Made by a program: the position numbers and the translations under genes. A stretch of 64,000 nucleotides of DNA from Cryptomeria japonica (taxonomy: Eukaryota; Streptophyta; Pinopsida; Cupressales; Cupressaceae), in assembly GCF_030272615.1 (NCBI RefSeq), contig NC_081412.1:545670202-545734201 (forward strand), given 5' to 3'. Below are positions 1 to 11,707 of the stretch, in pieces. Below the pieces are notes generated by a model. It was not told the origin of the DNA. It saw only the letters and a list, made by a program, of their open reading frames with translations, and searched no databases. Numbering within the stretch: the first letter of the stretch is position 1; each line of letters begins with the position of its first letter.

Positions 1-89
1 GAAATTCAAAACCTAGAGCTAAATCAATATTCAAGTCGATGGTCAAACAAATCTATCCTATCAACTACGCTATCATGATCATCTATCTT

Positions 90-500
90 TGTCTTAAACA
101 GGATGTATCCTTCCTAAAACTCGACACGATCATCTATCTTAGTCTTATACTGGATGTATCTTTCCTAAAACCAGACGTTTTGATCAATTCTTATACAGGA
201 TGTATCTTTCCCGAAACCAGATGTTTTGATCATCTTTGTCTTATACAAGAGGTGTCATTCATGAAACTAGACTTGATCTCAATCTTATCAATTTTATCAA
301 TCCATTTCATCTGATCCATTCTATCATGTCTTATACATGATGTATCTTTCCTAAAACCAGACATTTTGATCAGGTCTTATACAGGATATATCATTTCTGA
401 AACCATACATTTTGATCATCTTTATCTTATACAGGAGGTGTCATTCCTGAAACCAAACTTGATCTCAATCTTATCAATCCAATCAATCTGATCAATCTTA
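90..500 (+). repeat. Tandem array, ~55-60-bp unit (Gypsy 3' internal region)
   Basis: Imperfect copies of a unit containing TCTTATACAGGATGTATC followed by a CTGAAACCAGA-like block and TTTTGATCA recur about seven times. They lie upstream of a polypurine tract and LTR, so I read them as the 3' untranslated part of an LTR retrotransposon whose body lies left of the window. The 91-codon ORF here (39-314) is only an open reading of the repeat. Confidence 0.7.
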
Positions 501-589
501 TCAAACCCATGCATGTTGTCAACTATCCACTCTTCTACCTTTCAAATAACATTCTTCTTCTTTCGAGAGATCATTCATACCTTTAGTGC

Positions 590-1220
590 ACAAATAATCT
601 CCTGAGGGAGCATTATCATATCGAATCTCCATATTAGTCTCATACCAACTTCATATCGGTAAAATTACATCAGCGTATCATATCAAAATCAATTTTTCAT
701 ATCCAGGGAATCATATCAACAATCTCATATCAGCTTTATATCGACAAAATCACATTAGCATATCGTATAAAAATCAATTCTTCATATCTAGGGCATCATA
801 TCGACAATTTTGACAAACAACATCATATCGATTATGCAGAATGGTTAAGCATTATCATATCAAATCTCCATATCAGTCTCATATCAGCTTCATATTGACA
901 AAATCAAATCATTTTATCATATCGAAATCAAATTTTCATATCCAGGGAATCATATCAATAGTCTCATATTAGCTTCATATCGACAAAATCACATCAGCGT
1001 ATCATATCGAAATCAAAATTTTATATCCAGGGAATCATATCGACAATTACATATTAGTCTCATATCAACACCAGCTTCAGATAGAATCTCCATATCAATT
1101 TTATATCAGTTTCATATCAACACTAGCTTCACATCAACTTTTAATATCAAATCAATTCTTCATATCTGGGGCATCATATCAAAATTTTGACACACAACAT
1201 CATATCGATAAAATTTTGGC
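590..1220 (+). repeat. Second tandem array, CATATC-rich ~85-150-bp unit
   Basis: Segments built from CATATCAGCTTCATATCGAC, AAATCACATCAGCGTATC and a CATATCCAGGGAATCATATC block recur five or six times with variable spacing. The array directly precedes the polypurine tract of the LTR at 1285. It appears non-coding. Confidence 0.7.
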
Positions 1221-1270
1221 AGCGTATCCAACAATTTTCTTTGAATCAACATGTGCACACATGCCACTTC

Positions 1271-1284
1271 AAAGAGGGGCAAAA
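1271..1284 (+). promoter_or_regulatory. Polypurine tract of the left Gypsy element
   Basis: AAAGAGGGGCAAAA lies immediately before TGTAGACG, the start of an LTR. It is the expected plus-strand priming site and shows that the following LTR is a 3' LTR read on the plus strand. Confidence 0.7.
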
Positions 1285-2864
1285 TGTAGACGCATATCTC
1301 TGACCACCTTCTTAAATAAATATTTATTTAAACCTCATCCCCTTATTAATTAAATCTTATTTAATTAATTTCTTCATTTTCATCTATTTGATTAAATAAA
1401 TTATTCACCTAAACCTTTTCTAGCCTCTAATTAAATAAATTACCTTATTTAATTAATTCTCCTTTCTTCCTTTTAATTAAATCAATTTATTTAATTAAAT
1501 TCACCTAAACCTTTTCTAGCCTTTGATTAAATAAATTACTTTATTTAATTAATTCTCCTTTCTTCCTTTTAACTAAATTTATACTTAATTAAATTGACCC
1601 TTGCATATCATTTATTTATAAAAATCCCCCCACTTGTGTTTATGCAAGTTGCATCTATTTTAGTTGAAATAAAGCATTTTATTTTAATTAAAATCCCATT
1701 TCTCCCACTTGCATTTTCCTACATCTCCCACTTGCTTCCTAATCATCCTTCTAGAAACATCCTAATCCCATCCTAATCATGTCTAATCTCCTAATCATGT
1801 CCTTTCCCTAAATTTGTGGAGGTAACTTCTCAAATTTGGAGGAAAGTCTTCTAAATGCATTCAAAGCTTTATTTCTTCAACAAGCTAACTTGTTGAGTTG
1901 CCCAAATTTGGAAGGACTTTTACAAACTTGTCCCCTAAAGTCTTCCAAACCATTAATGGTTAATTCAACCTTCCCACATGGTTAAAGAATTTCTCTCTAA
2001 CTTAACCCTCATCTAACTAAAGGGTCTCATCAAACACTCATGGCTTTGACCTTAGTTATCCTATTAACCCTTGCACAAGAGTTTACCCCTTGGGTAAAAG
2101 CTTTATCCAACAAATGACCATAACCTAACCATAACCGAACCTCCTAGGGTAACCTTCATGTCTCCTCGAGCATTTACTGTCTCTTACATCTCCTCTCAAG
2201 AAACCTCTTGTTGACAATTGTCACCATTTCATTGGTGAAAATTGTAAACATGGATTGAGTAACTTTTAATCCTAACCATTGTTAAGATTATTCAATCTTA
2301 ACCATCCATTGCCCTATTTTCCCTATAAATAGAGCTCACATTCCTCATTCTCTAGATCCAAGTTTCATGCATCTACATTATAGTCTAATTGTATTAAGCA
2401 TTTTAGCCTCTCTTTGTTAGAATATCATCATAGCATTTAGAAGCATTTTCATATCACTATTATATCCATGCTAGTATATCATGTTAGGATAATTTAGCAA
2501 TATATTTATCATATCACTATCTTCATCTTAGCTTAAGCATCATAGCTTTTGACATATCATATAGATCTTAGAATGTATTCATGCATATAGATCACAATAT
2601 CACTCATTCTTGGAGTTGTCATTCCTAAGTCATTTGCTCAATGGTTTGAGAGAAAAATATTGGCTTTAGGGATCCTGTGAGATAGAGAACAATGGGACAC
2701 CCCTTGGGAAGTTAAACTAGTTTAAATTAATTTATACTTGTACTAATATTCTCATTGGTATGTAGGTCATTTGATCTCAATTTATTTATTTTTATCACCA
2801 CATTTTGCCACATACAAGAAGGTTTAACAATTATTGATTTTTTAGGGAGTTTGTGATCCCAACA
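1285..2864 (+). mobile_element. 3' LTR of a Gypsy-type retrotransposon (body outside the window)
   Basis: The LTR begins TGTAGACG directly after the polypurine tract and is taken to end at GATCCCAACA (TG...CA), about 1.58 kb. It holds a TATA box (2324) about two thirds of the way along. The start is well supported. The right end is chosen from the CAACA terminus and could be off, because neither the partner LTR nor the left TSD is in the window. The TGTAG start is shared with the two Gypsy-like elements further right. Confidence 0.6.
2324..2332 (+). promoter_or_regulatory. TATA box in the left LTR
   Basis: TATAAATAG follows a CCC run and would place the transcript start (R region) near 2355. 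The position within the LTR fits a U3/R boundary. Confidence 0.55.
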
Positions 2865-3718
2865 GATGCTTTAGTAGGATGGAACTTCATTTTGAAATTT
2901 AAAATCTAAATAGATTTTACTTTTGGAGCTAACCAACATTTTGAAATGACTTCTTAGCATTTATTCATGGTAGAAATAAAAGGATCATTCTCCAGGGTGA
3001 CATGACAACAATTTTAAATGATTTTGAGGTGGGAGGAAATTTTTAATAATTTTCTTATCTCCATCGGTTGGCGAATGCATGGTATGGAAAGGCTTCAACT
3101 ATGAACTTCTTCAGAATCTATTTCATAGTAGTTGAAATTATTTATTCCATGGTGAAATGCTCTCCAAAACTAGCAGTTGTTGTCAAATCATAAAGTCTTT
3201 TATATTTTCCGTTAGAAGTTGATCCTAAATTTTTTACTTCCTTTTTAGCGGCGGTGTTTTCTTTTATGTCTTCTAAATTTTAGTTATGCTTGTTGATTGA
3301 GAGTCATTATTGTCATAGGCTTTGCTTAAATAGATGGCACAAATCTTTCAATTTTGAAATGCATTTATTAGACAAGATGGAGAATGATCATTCTGGCTTT
3401 TGCCTTGTTTATAGTGCCTTTTGTCTCCTCCAAGCTATCAGAGAGTTATTTCCTTCTTCGTCCTTTTTCCATCCCATATAGTTGTCGCTTCCAAGGGTTT
3501 GCTTGTTTTTCTTGTTGGTTTCTTGGTGTATTATTTAGATTAATGTATTTTCTCTATGTAAAATATTTTTTTTATAGTAAAACAACAATACATTACAAAG
3601 TAGAGTTGCCAATCTAAAAAAGACTTGCACTGCATCTATATTCCATGAAATCAACAAAATATAGATGGATTAAAAGTAAAGAATCAATAATAGAAGAAGA
3701 ATCCCCCTAAGCCCATAG
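2865..3718. other. Unassigned AT-rich flank
   Basis: No domain, terminal repeat or RNA gene is recognisable. The two overlapping ORFs at 3290-3617 (63 and 77 codons) have no family features and look like chance openings. Confidence 0.4.
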
Positions 3719-3790
3719 TTTTTTTTTTTGATAGATAATGGGTTGTAGCCATATAATATATTTATTAATAAAAGATATTACATTATATGT
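3719..3790 (-). mobile_element. Probable 3' tail of a LINE/SINE-like retroposon, minus strand
   Basis: On the minus strand the sequence runs through ATTAATAAATATATTA, a CTACAACCCATTATCTATC block, then nine or more A residues. This resembles the poly-A tails of plant non-LTR elements. No coding part is recognisable further right (3790-4600), so only a tail fragment is claimed. Confidence 0.35.
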
Positions 3791-4620
3791 TTGGTTCAGT
3801 GTGGGAACCAGTAGGAAAGAACCAAACTAAGAAAACCTTCGGTCTCACCCAAGGATACTATCCTAGAAATACAACCTTAAGCTGGTAATTTACATCAAAA
3901 TGTTACAATCGATCCACTCATATTGTGAACTTAATCATGTATGAAATATAACAGTACAATTTCTGAAATTCTTGAGAAATCATGCTCTGCCCTATCTTGA
4001 TATGTGTGGGAGCTAGTAGAATGGAGGAAAGAGCTCAGAATAAATCTGGAATCAATTACTTCCAACGAGAGCCCAAATTCCTACAAAACCAATTTACCAA
4101 AACAAACCGCAACCTTCCTCCCGCAGACTATTAGCCTTGCATCGATAAGGAAAAAAACTGGTAACTTTCACACTCTTATCTATAAAAAGATTTCTATGCC
4201 TAAAGCACTCTCCATAGCTGGTCAAGGCTAAGGAAAGACACAAATATACCCTATAAAGAATTTACATACAAAATCAAGCCACCCTATCCAAACCTAATCA
4301 ACAAAAAAATAAAGAAAATTTGATGCAGCGGTAGGAGAAGATCTAAGATAATTTCACCACTAAAATTATGCATGCATATAGAATGCGAAGCATCTATGGT
4401 AAATAAGATTTCAAAATGCTAATACCAGTCTAGGGCCATGCCAACCGAAGATCGAGAAGAGATCTCATAGAAACCAAGTAAATTATGCTGCAGAGAGTAA
4501 CTCTCATAGAGTGTTGAAGAAAAAAGTAACCTGAAACTATAAATGCTTATGAAAATAAATTTACCACATGATTAAGATTGGATCTGCATAAGCACACTGA
4601 TGTAAACATAAATATATAAA
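3791..4620. other. Unassigned sequence
   Basis: No recognisable gene. The 75-codon ORF at 4004-4231 has no family signature. Part of this stretch may be the body of the retroposon whose tail is at 3719-3790. Confidence 0.35.
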
Positions 4621-4621
4621 T

Positions 4622-4832
4622 ACACACACACACACACATGTGTGTGTGTGTATACATATATACATATGTATGTATATATGTATATGTGTGTATATATATG
4701 TTTATATATGTATATATACATACACACATATACATACATACACACACCCACACCCACACACACACACACAGACATATGTATATACAAATACATATATATG
4801 TATATACATGTATATATGTATATCTATATGTG

Positions 4833-4874
<42 letters not shown>

Positions 4875-4905
4875 CTTGAATCTATATATATATATGTATA
4901 TACAT
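4622..4905. repeat. Compound AC/GT/AT microsatellite
   Basis: Alternating (AC)n, (GT)n and (AT)n runs. The segment 4622-4650 is a near-perfect (AC)n(GT)n inverted repeat, and a (AC)15 run lies at about 4839-4868. The overlapping long ORFs on both strands are repeat artefacts. A solo LTR has inserted at its right edge. Confidence 0.9.
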
Positions 4906-4910
4906 ATCTA

Positions 4911-6430
4911 TGTTGGCATTACAATAATTTGGGAGATTGTTGGCATTACAATAAGTTTGATGGTTGATGATATTGAGAAGGTTGTTGGAGATGAATGATA
5001 TAATTGATAAAGGATGATTACTGTCTTTATATTATTATTTTGTCATTGATGTCAAGCAATTGATTTTTTGATTCACTATGATGTTGCCATATCTTAAAAA
5101 GTATGTTTTGATGAGTATAAAGATGTCGGTAAGTGACACAGAAAGAATGTGAAAATGAAGGGGAATAATAAGTTATTCAATGGGCAACTATTACCAAGTT
5201 AGACAATGATGAGATTATGATGTTTTGATTATTTTGATATCCTATATATGTGTATTTGAAGACTGAACAAGAAGGGGAAAAGATTTCATGTAATAGAATG
5301 AGTAAAGGTTTGATACTATTCTATTTTACCGAGCAAGGAGCTAGTCAGTAAACTCCAAGGTTACCGATGTCGGTTAATGAAAGAAAAGTCACCAAGAAGA
5401 GAATATCTATCGAGTAAAGTTCAGTATTAACCGAGTATCAACTGAGCAGTAACAAAATGCATTAAATATGTGTATACATTATTAAATGAAGGATGCCAAT
5501 GAGTTGGAGGTTTATTGAAGATAGTAATGTCATGCAAGAAGTTTGTTAAGGATCAACGGCAATTAAAATTCAAGAATAAGATCTACAGCATAGATTGAAC
5601 AGTCCTAACCGAGCACAAGTACCAAGAAAGGTATACAAGTTTCAAGGCAAGATAAAATATTTTTCAGATCGAAGGATACAATTAATCTAGTCAAGTTTGA
5701 AGATCTGATGGCTAAGATTAATCATGGGAAATGTGATTAAGGAGATTAAGCGGTTGGGAATTGCTTATAAATAAAGTAATGTTGTTGAACAAAGGATGCG
5801 GGCAAACCGAAGCACATTGATGCTACAGAGGTGATTACCGAGTACAGAAGATTGAAGAACAAATTGAGAAGCCCAACAAGGAGAAAGATAAGTCTTATGA
5901 CAAGATTATCTTGAGCACATTGAACACATAGAATCTGCTTTAACATTTTAGATGTGAAGTTGCAGATATATTTTATTACTGTTATTTATGTTTGTAAGTG
6001 AGAGGAAATCTCTTAACCGAGTGGACTTAACAGTCTTATTTCTAACATTCTGAATGAGTGTTTGAAATCCTTTGACAAGGTCACTTCTAACAAAGTGAAG
6101 ATTCTAACAGACCTGAGGGAAATCCCTTGACCGGGTCACATCTAGCAATGTGTATGTAATCTTTAACAGGATTTGCTTTTAACCGAGCATACTCTAGAAG
6201 AGTATATTATTTTGTGGGTCCAAAATCCCATAGTGGTTTTTCCCTATTAGGGTTTCCACGTTGAATCTAGTGTCAAATGTGATTTAATGTTTCATGTTTA
6301 TCTATTTATGAGTTTTAATGATTTACAGTCATAAGTTGCATATCAAGTTAATGCTATCGAGGTTGAATCTGATTAGAGTAATTATTATTGAGGTTATTTG
6401 ATTCACCCCCCCCCTCTCATCTAACTAACA
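4911..6430 (+). mobile_element. Solo LTR (TGTTGGCATT family), TSD ATCTA
   Basis: The 1520-bp unit starts TGTTGGCATTACAATAA and ends CTAACTAACA. It is flanked by a perfect 5-bp duplication, ATCTA, at 4906-4910 and 6431-6435. There is no primer-binding site, polypurine tract or coding sequence, so it is a solo LTR. A TATAAATAAA box (5766-5775) and a C-rich stretch near the 3' end give plus orientation. Both flanks are TATGTATAT-like microsatellite, consistent with one split target. It has the same terminus as the solo LTR at 48139-49271. Confidence 0.85.
5766..5775 (+). promoter_or_regulatory. TATA box of the solo LTR
   Basis: TATAAATAAA lies 855 bp into the LTR and is the best core-promoter candidate on the plus strand. 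Confidence 0.45.
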
Positions 6431-6435
6431 ATCTA

Positions 6436-6900
6436 TGTATATTCATAACTCCTCCCATCAATGGCATGAAGAATAGGGGCCACAGAAAAGGCCAAATAAG
6501 ATGAGTTGGTCCGTTTAAGAACACATATATACATATATCCATATATACGTATACATATATATGCATATACATATAACCAAAGTATGCTCGCTGCCATTTA
6601 GTGAGCGGAAAACATAGTAGGTAGCAAACTTCATAGAAAACAAGAAATTTAGAGGAACTTCATATTTACTTTCCATTTTCGGTTAAGATTGTAACTAGAT
6701 TAACTTAGTTTAAAAGTCTGGAAGAAACCTACCAAACTATAAACATCGTATAAACTTGTTAGTCAAAGAGCCTTATGTCGAAAGCTGACTATAATATTCT
6801 AAAAGTAACAAAATTGTCCTAACTATGCCCAAAAGAAACAGTTAAGTCTAGTATTTGCAAGGTTAAATGTCTAGAAGAAAACCAGAAGAGACAACATACA
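6436..6900. other. Unassigned flank with TATA-rich microsatellite
   Basis: ATATAC/ATATAT repeats occupy about 6520-6570. They may continue the microsatellite split by the solo LTR. Nothing else is recognised. Confidence 0.4.
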
Positions 6901-6904
6901 AGTC

Positions 6905-7561
6905 CTAGGAGTCAGAGAAAACTAAAATCCCTTTCTTCCGAGGCTTGCCTTCCTCACATCCTGACTTAATAGAGGACTCCCTTGGGCTAAGCACAACAAC
7001 GTTAGATAACTCCTCATCATCTAGTACTACTTCAATACCTTCCTCCTCCAAGTAGTTGGCAATATATATCTTGCATGTCGAGCGTTTAACAAGTAGGATC
7101 CACATCAGAAAATAGAAATTACGCTACCTTATTGGCCTATAAGCAGCAAAAGCATCCTCATCTTCAATTTCTAGAATTGGAAATCTTGGCACCGGTTTGT
7201 TCTTCCACATAAATCTATCATAGTGCTTTGTCTTAGGAACAATTAGGTCATCAGACACATTGATGATCACCCTATCCAGCTCACCCAACATATCCTTCCT
7301 AAAAATACTTTGACACAATTTTTTAATCACCTCCCTGTCTTTCTCGAAGAGCATAGCCACATCTAACAACATGGTAGCTATGTCCAAGTTTGCCCTATTT
7401 CTATTTTCATTATTGATATACTCCTCCCCTAACGTTTTCCTGACCGATCTAATAACTAAATCATTGGGAAAGGCTAGGATGCCTCTTAACCTATCCTCTT
7501 TGATTTCTCCTATAAAGGTCATCTGTCTCTTTAGACCCAACAATCTCAACGGTGTGTCCAT
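6905..7561 (-). pseudogene. Unrecognised minus-strand ORF pair (145 + 66 codons)
   Basis: A 145-codon ORF (7561 to 7124) is followed after 18 bp by a 66-codon ORF (7105 to 6905) in another frame. Both are rich in charged residues (EEEGIEVVLDDEEL; VIKKLCQSIFRKDMLGEL), unlike random AT-rich sequence. On the minus strand, 7696 to about 7605 also reads as MAILARTLAMAAISSYIEF and ends at GGTAAGTT, so there may be an upstream exon, although the implied intron (~45 bp) is short for plants. I do not recognise a family. It could be a captured host exon or a retroelement gag-like region. Confidence 0.35.
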
Positions 7562-7699
7562 ACTACTAACTTACTTAGACTCAAAGCTTCAATTCAATTT
7601 TAACTTACCATAGATTAAACCGCCTGCTTCTAAATAAATAAATTCTATGTAAGAGGAAATCGCCGCCATAGCAAGCGTACGAGCTAAAATTGCCATAAT

Positions 7700-8100
7700 T
7701 AACTGTACCTCTTTGCTTAAAAACTTGTGAGGAAATCGTCCCAAAGTGTCAGAAAATAAGAATGTAAGGCGAGGATGCTTGGTTTATGATGAAGATCATT
7801 CTCCGAGATCGTATTATTTAATACTGACGGCTACACTTGCTTCCAACGCAACTCTATGTAATCATTATTATTCTACTAATAATATGCACACATATCAAGG
7901 ATTATGTGTAATCACTAGAAATCAAGCTCATGGATTGACTACACTAGCTGCGAGCAAATAATCCCAGCTAGGACTAAGCCTTGAGCCTTGAGATTAGGAA
8001 AGTCTAAATGCATTTAGGCAATCTAAGCCTTGTCGATTTAATAATAGGTTAAATCATCTTCGAAAGTCCTGAAGGCTCCTAGGATAGCCTTATAACAATT
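7700..8100. other. Unassigned sequence
   Basis: No recognisable gene or repeat. The 71-codon ORF at 7746-7961 has no family features. Confidence 0.35.
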
Positions 8101-8129
8101 ATTTATGCTTCTTTATATTTAAATATGTA

Positions 8130-8487
8130 TGTGTATATGGAGCTATATATATGTGTGTGTGTGTGTGTGAAGTAAATAAAATTGGGTGAAAATGTAAAAA
8201 CATATCTAAAAAATATCAAAATAAATATATATACATATGTGTGTGTGTGTGTGTACACACATATATGTATATATCTATAAATATCTAAATATGTACACAC
8301 ACAAACACACACACACACACACACACACACAGATATATATATATATATATATATTTGTATATATACATGTATCTATATATTAAAAACAATATAAATAAAT
8401 ATATATAGCAATATAAATATATAAAGAAATCTATAACTGAATACACACATAAATAGCTATATTTAAGTTCCTATATATATATATATA
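8130..8487. repeat. Compound GT/AC/AT microsatellite at the 3' end of the LINE
   Basis: (GT)n runs at about 8151-8169 and 8238-8253, (AC)n at about 8295-8331, (AT)n at about 8333-8353 and (TA)n at about 8474-8487. It abuts the last codons of the LINE RNase H domain, so the LINE 3' UTR and tail are either replaced by or embedded in this microsatellite. No clear LINE target duplication could be set. Confidence 0.85.
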
Positions 8488-9822
8488 CACCTACTTTTTT
8501 CTTCCCAAATACCATCAGCTCCTTGGTTAGCTAAGGAGTTTTCTACCATATGACCTTCCCTGTAGATGTGGTTGATCATAGTGTGCTTAAATTTTTTTAG
8601 CAGTTTTGTGGCTCTAGACACCAGATTGTTTAATTTCCAGTTCGGAATCTTACATGTCCTAATTTCATTAATGGTTATAGCCGAGTCTCCTTCTATCTCC
8701 AATATTTTGATGCCCAAGTCTTTACAAAAGAGGAGACTTGTGATGAGTGATTCTAGTTCTGCCTCATTATTTGTGGCCAAACCTATAGGTTTTGAAAACA
8801 TTGCTACAGTTGAGTTGTCCCATAAATGAACCACCCCCCAATTCCTACAACACCAGGGTTGCCTCTAGAAGCGCCATCAAAATTGAGTTTGAACCAACCT
8901 TTGATTGGAGGGGACCATTTGCATTCTTTCCTAAGAGATGCTGATCTGATACCCCTGAGGCCGTAGAAGGGGGGAATAATGAGTCCAGGCCAACTTTTCC
9001 TAACTTGTTCATCCCTAGTAATAAAAGATACATTATTGTTATTACCATTATTTAATCTTCCATTAGTTGTTTCTATGATAGAGGCTTCAATTTTGTTCCA
9101 GAGTCGACCAGGGGACAAAGCCTTGTCTTTGAAAATCCTTCTATTCCTTTCCTTCCATATTTCCCATAAGAGGATCAAAGGAGAAATAATCCATAACAGT
9201 CCATAGAGACCAAACTTCAAATGGATTGGCCAACCTAAAAGGAGTTCTAACAGATGATTGGGAAGGGTTGTAGCCCAATTAAATCTATGAATTAAATGCA
9301 TCCAACATCTATTAGCATAATTGCATCTAACAAGTAGATGATCTACAATTTCTTCATTATAGAGGAAAATAGGGCATCTACTAGGACTAGCATAGCCCAG
9401 CTTCTTAAACCAATATGAGGTCAGAATCCTTTTCTGCATTGTTGTCCATAATAAAAAGCCTACCTTTGGGAAACATGGATTATCCCAACATAACGATATA
9501 GGTAGCTCTATTTTGGAAGGAAAGAGTTTATTGCAAAGGGAGTTATATCCATCCTTAACCTTGTAGTCTCCACTAGAAGAAGTAGACCACATAAGATGAT
9601 CATCTTTATTAGTAATTGTATTTTTCCTTTGTGCAAGGATATATGCAATCTTTTTACCATCCTCAATAGATAAACCCAAATCCACAGATGATTTCCATCT
9701 CCATCCTAGAGCTAGGTCTACTGGATGACTGATGATATAATCAACCATAGTTTTGCCAATTCTTTCTTCCATGCTATTTTTTAAGTTCTGATCATTAAGG
9801 ATAGTATGGTTTGGTGGATACC
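8488..9822 (-). pseudogene. LINE ORF2 C-terminal part: zinc-binding region and RNase H
   Basis: A 322-codon ORF (9772 to 8804) continues into a second frame (8834 to 8463). In order: MEERIGKTMVDYI..., a reverse-transcriptase zinc-binding region (CWDNPCFPKVGFLLW, then VDHLLVRCNYANRCW), and an RNase H with FDGASRGNPG, NNEAELESL and EGDSAI. The frame change falls in a run of six C's at about 8833-8838, so one inserted or lost base splits the RNase H. The last catalytic acid expected in the VAD.LA region reads VENSLAN, with N in place of D. RNase H domains of this kind are known in one group of plant L1 elements. The left limit lies in microsatellite. Confidence 0.85.
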
Positions 9823-10299
9823 TGTTGGAGTAAATAATTATTCATCTTGGATATTATTACACTATACTTGAGTTTACATAGGAAATGTATTTCATAGTAG
9901 TTTGGGTATGAGACACTTGGGTGTTTGTGCCACATTGGGATAGTGTGTGTAGGAGAATTTCCACCTTTTATGGTGTGATTTTGTTGTTACACTCCACATT
10001 CAGTGGGTGATCCACCTCATGTGGAATATTATATTATTTCTCTTACCTACCCACACCTATTTCCTATCTACCCTTGTTTCTTATTGATCCACATATCATG
10101 TTTGTGTGCTCACATATCCCTAGCCTTGCCTATATAAGCAAACTCATCTACATTATTTGTGCAGGCAATCAATCTATATCTTGTAATGATCCAATTGATC
10201 ATATTTTACATCTTGATAGAATACAATTTATTCCTATCATATATTTTGTCTCTCTTATTTGTGCTTTCCATTGCCTCTTGATCTTGGAAAAATCTCACA
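9823..10299 (+). repeat. 5' LTR of the copia-like element
   Basis: Starts TGTTGGAGTAAATAATTATT and ends AATCTCACA. TATATAAG at 10131 is the likely TATA box. The corresponding site in LTR2 is TGTATAAG (12013-12020), a one-base change. Confidence 0.9.
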
Positions 10300-10315
10300 T
10301 GCTATCAAAGCCATT
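10300..10315 (+). promoter_or_regulatory. Primer-binding site, initiator tRNA-Met-like
   Basis: TGCTATCAAAGCCATT directly abuts the 5' LTR. It differs from the common plant copia site TGGTATCAGAGCC at two positions. Confidence 0.6.
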
Positions 10316-11573
10316 AGAGTGTCATTGGTTTGCCAATTCAGAGAAATTTGATGTTATTTGGGGTTTGCATTTTGGAGATTTCTATTGCAAGTTATTATTG
10401 AAAATTGATGGGTCAAATTTGAGGACACCATTGGATTGAGGAGGTCCAAGAAAGTAAGTTTTGCCTTTTGTTTCATCCAAATCAGACTTCAGAGGCCAAA
10501 TCTAGAAGCATTTGAAGTTTGAAGCTGGGGCGGAAATTTTCCAGAAATTATAATTTTGCAGGCAATTTTCAAATAGTGATATCTCACTCATCCAGACTCA
10601 TTTTTTCGAGCAATTGTTTTTGTTTTGGGGTGTAATTTCATGATCTATACAATGGTGCAGGAGTTTTCTAATTTTCGGATACAGGTTTTTCAAAAATCAT
10701 GAAATCTCGATTTTTACAACTTTGGAGGCTTCATTTGGGCTCATATGGACTCCTTTTCAAGAGCCTTTTTTTTTTAAGTGCATATTTTTTCATCTACTTT
10801 CATAATCTACCATTTGTTTGTAGTTATTTTGAGTAGAAATTATACTTTCAGTATTTAGCCATTTTTGGCATATTTGGTACTTGCATCTTGCTTGGATCCT
10901 ACTTTAGATCTCTAGCAATATTTGTTGAAGTCTTTTAGATCTCATTTTGAGAATTTGTAAAGTTGAAATCAGAAGTCCACTTTGCTATTATTGTCAAGTG
11001 CCAACATGATCTTTTTATGGGGGGTCAGTTGTTCATTTATATCTCTTGGTGAAATTCCATTCGGAGGCATCTTCATCTGCAGTATTCTACAGGGCTTCTT
11101 TTTTGGTGCCATCATTTTCATGTTTCCACATTTGAATATTTTATCATGATGTATGATCTTTCTTGAACAATGTTGTACTTGCACTATCATAAAGTGCCAT
11201 ACCTCTTTGTATCTTATCATTGTTGACTATTTGATGTAATCCTCTTGTACACATAGATTAGGAATATCTTGTGAGACTTGGTGCATGGCTCCAGTTGATA
11301 CTTAGATTGTACACATTTGTGCATGGCTCCCATGAGACTTGGATTGTACCAGTATTTCTGCTATTTCTGAGTATCCAGATGATGCTCACAGCAGGTTGTC
11401 TCCATGCCTGATCTTCATTTTGTTGCAGCGAGTGATTCCTCATCATCAACTTGGTACCTGGTTTTGTCACACTTTGACATTATTGGTTGCATTAGCTCTC
11501 TTTCTTCCTTATGGGGAGGTATTTTTGTCATCATCATTGGACCATCTTTGCAAGAGATTCCACATTGAGGGGA

Positions 11574-11616
11574 TTCTTCTTCTTCTTCTTCTTCTTCTTC
11601 TTCTTCTTCTTCTTCG
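11574..11616. repeat. (TTC)n microsatellite
   Basis: About 14 TTC units inside the copia-like element. ORFs across it (11339-11753) read as poly-L or poly-F and are artefacts. Confidence 0.9.
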
Positions 11617-11692
11617 GGGGGACTTTTTCCTCACATGGGGTTTTCTCCTTCACATACTTCTATGAGAGTTCTTTGTATATGATTTTCATCTC

Positions 11693-11707
11693 TCTTTTGG
11701 GGGAGGG
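11693..11707 (+). promoter_or_regulatory. Polypurine tract of the copia-like element
   Basis: A G-rich tract ending GGGGGAGGG lies immediately 5' of the TGTTGG start of the 3' LTR. Confidence 0.6.

Noticed and set aside
4547-4998. Several overlapping ORFs of 73-118 codons on both strands
   Set aside because: They read through AC/GT/AT microsatellite and encode only C/V, Y/I and H/T runs.
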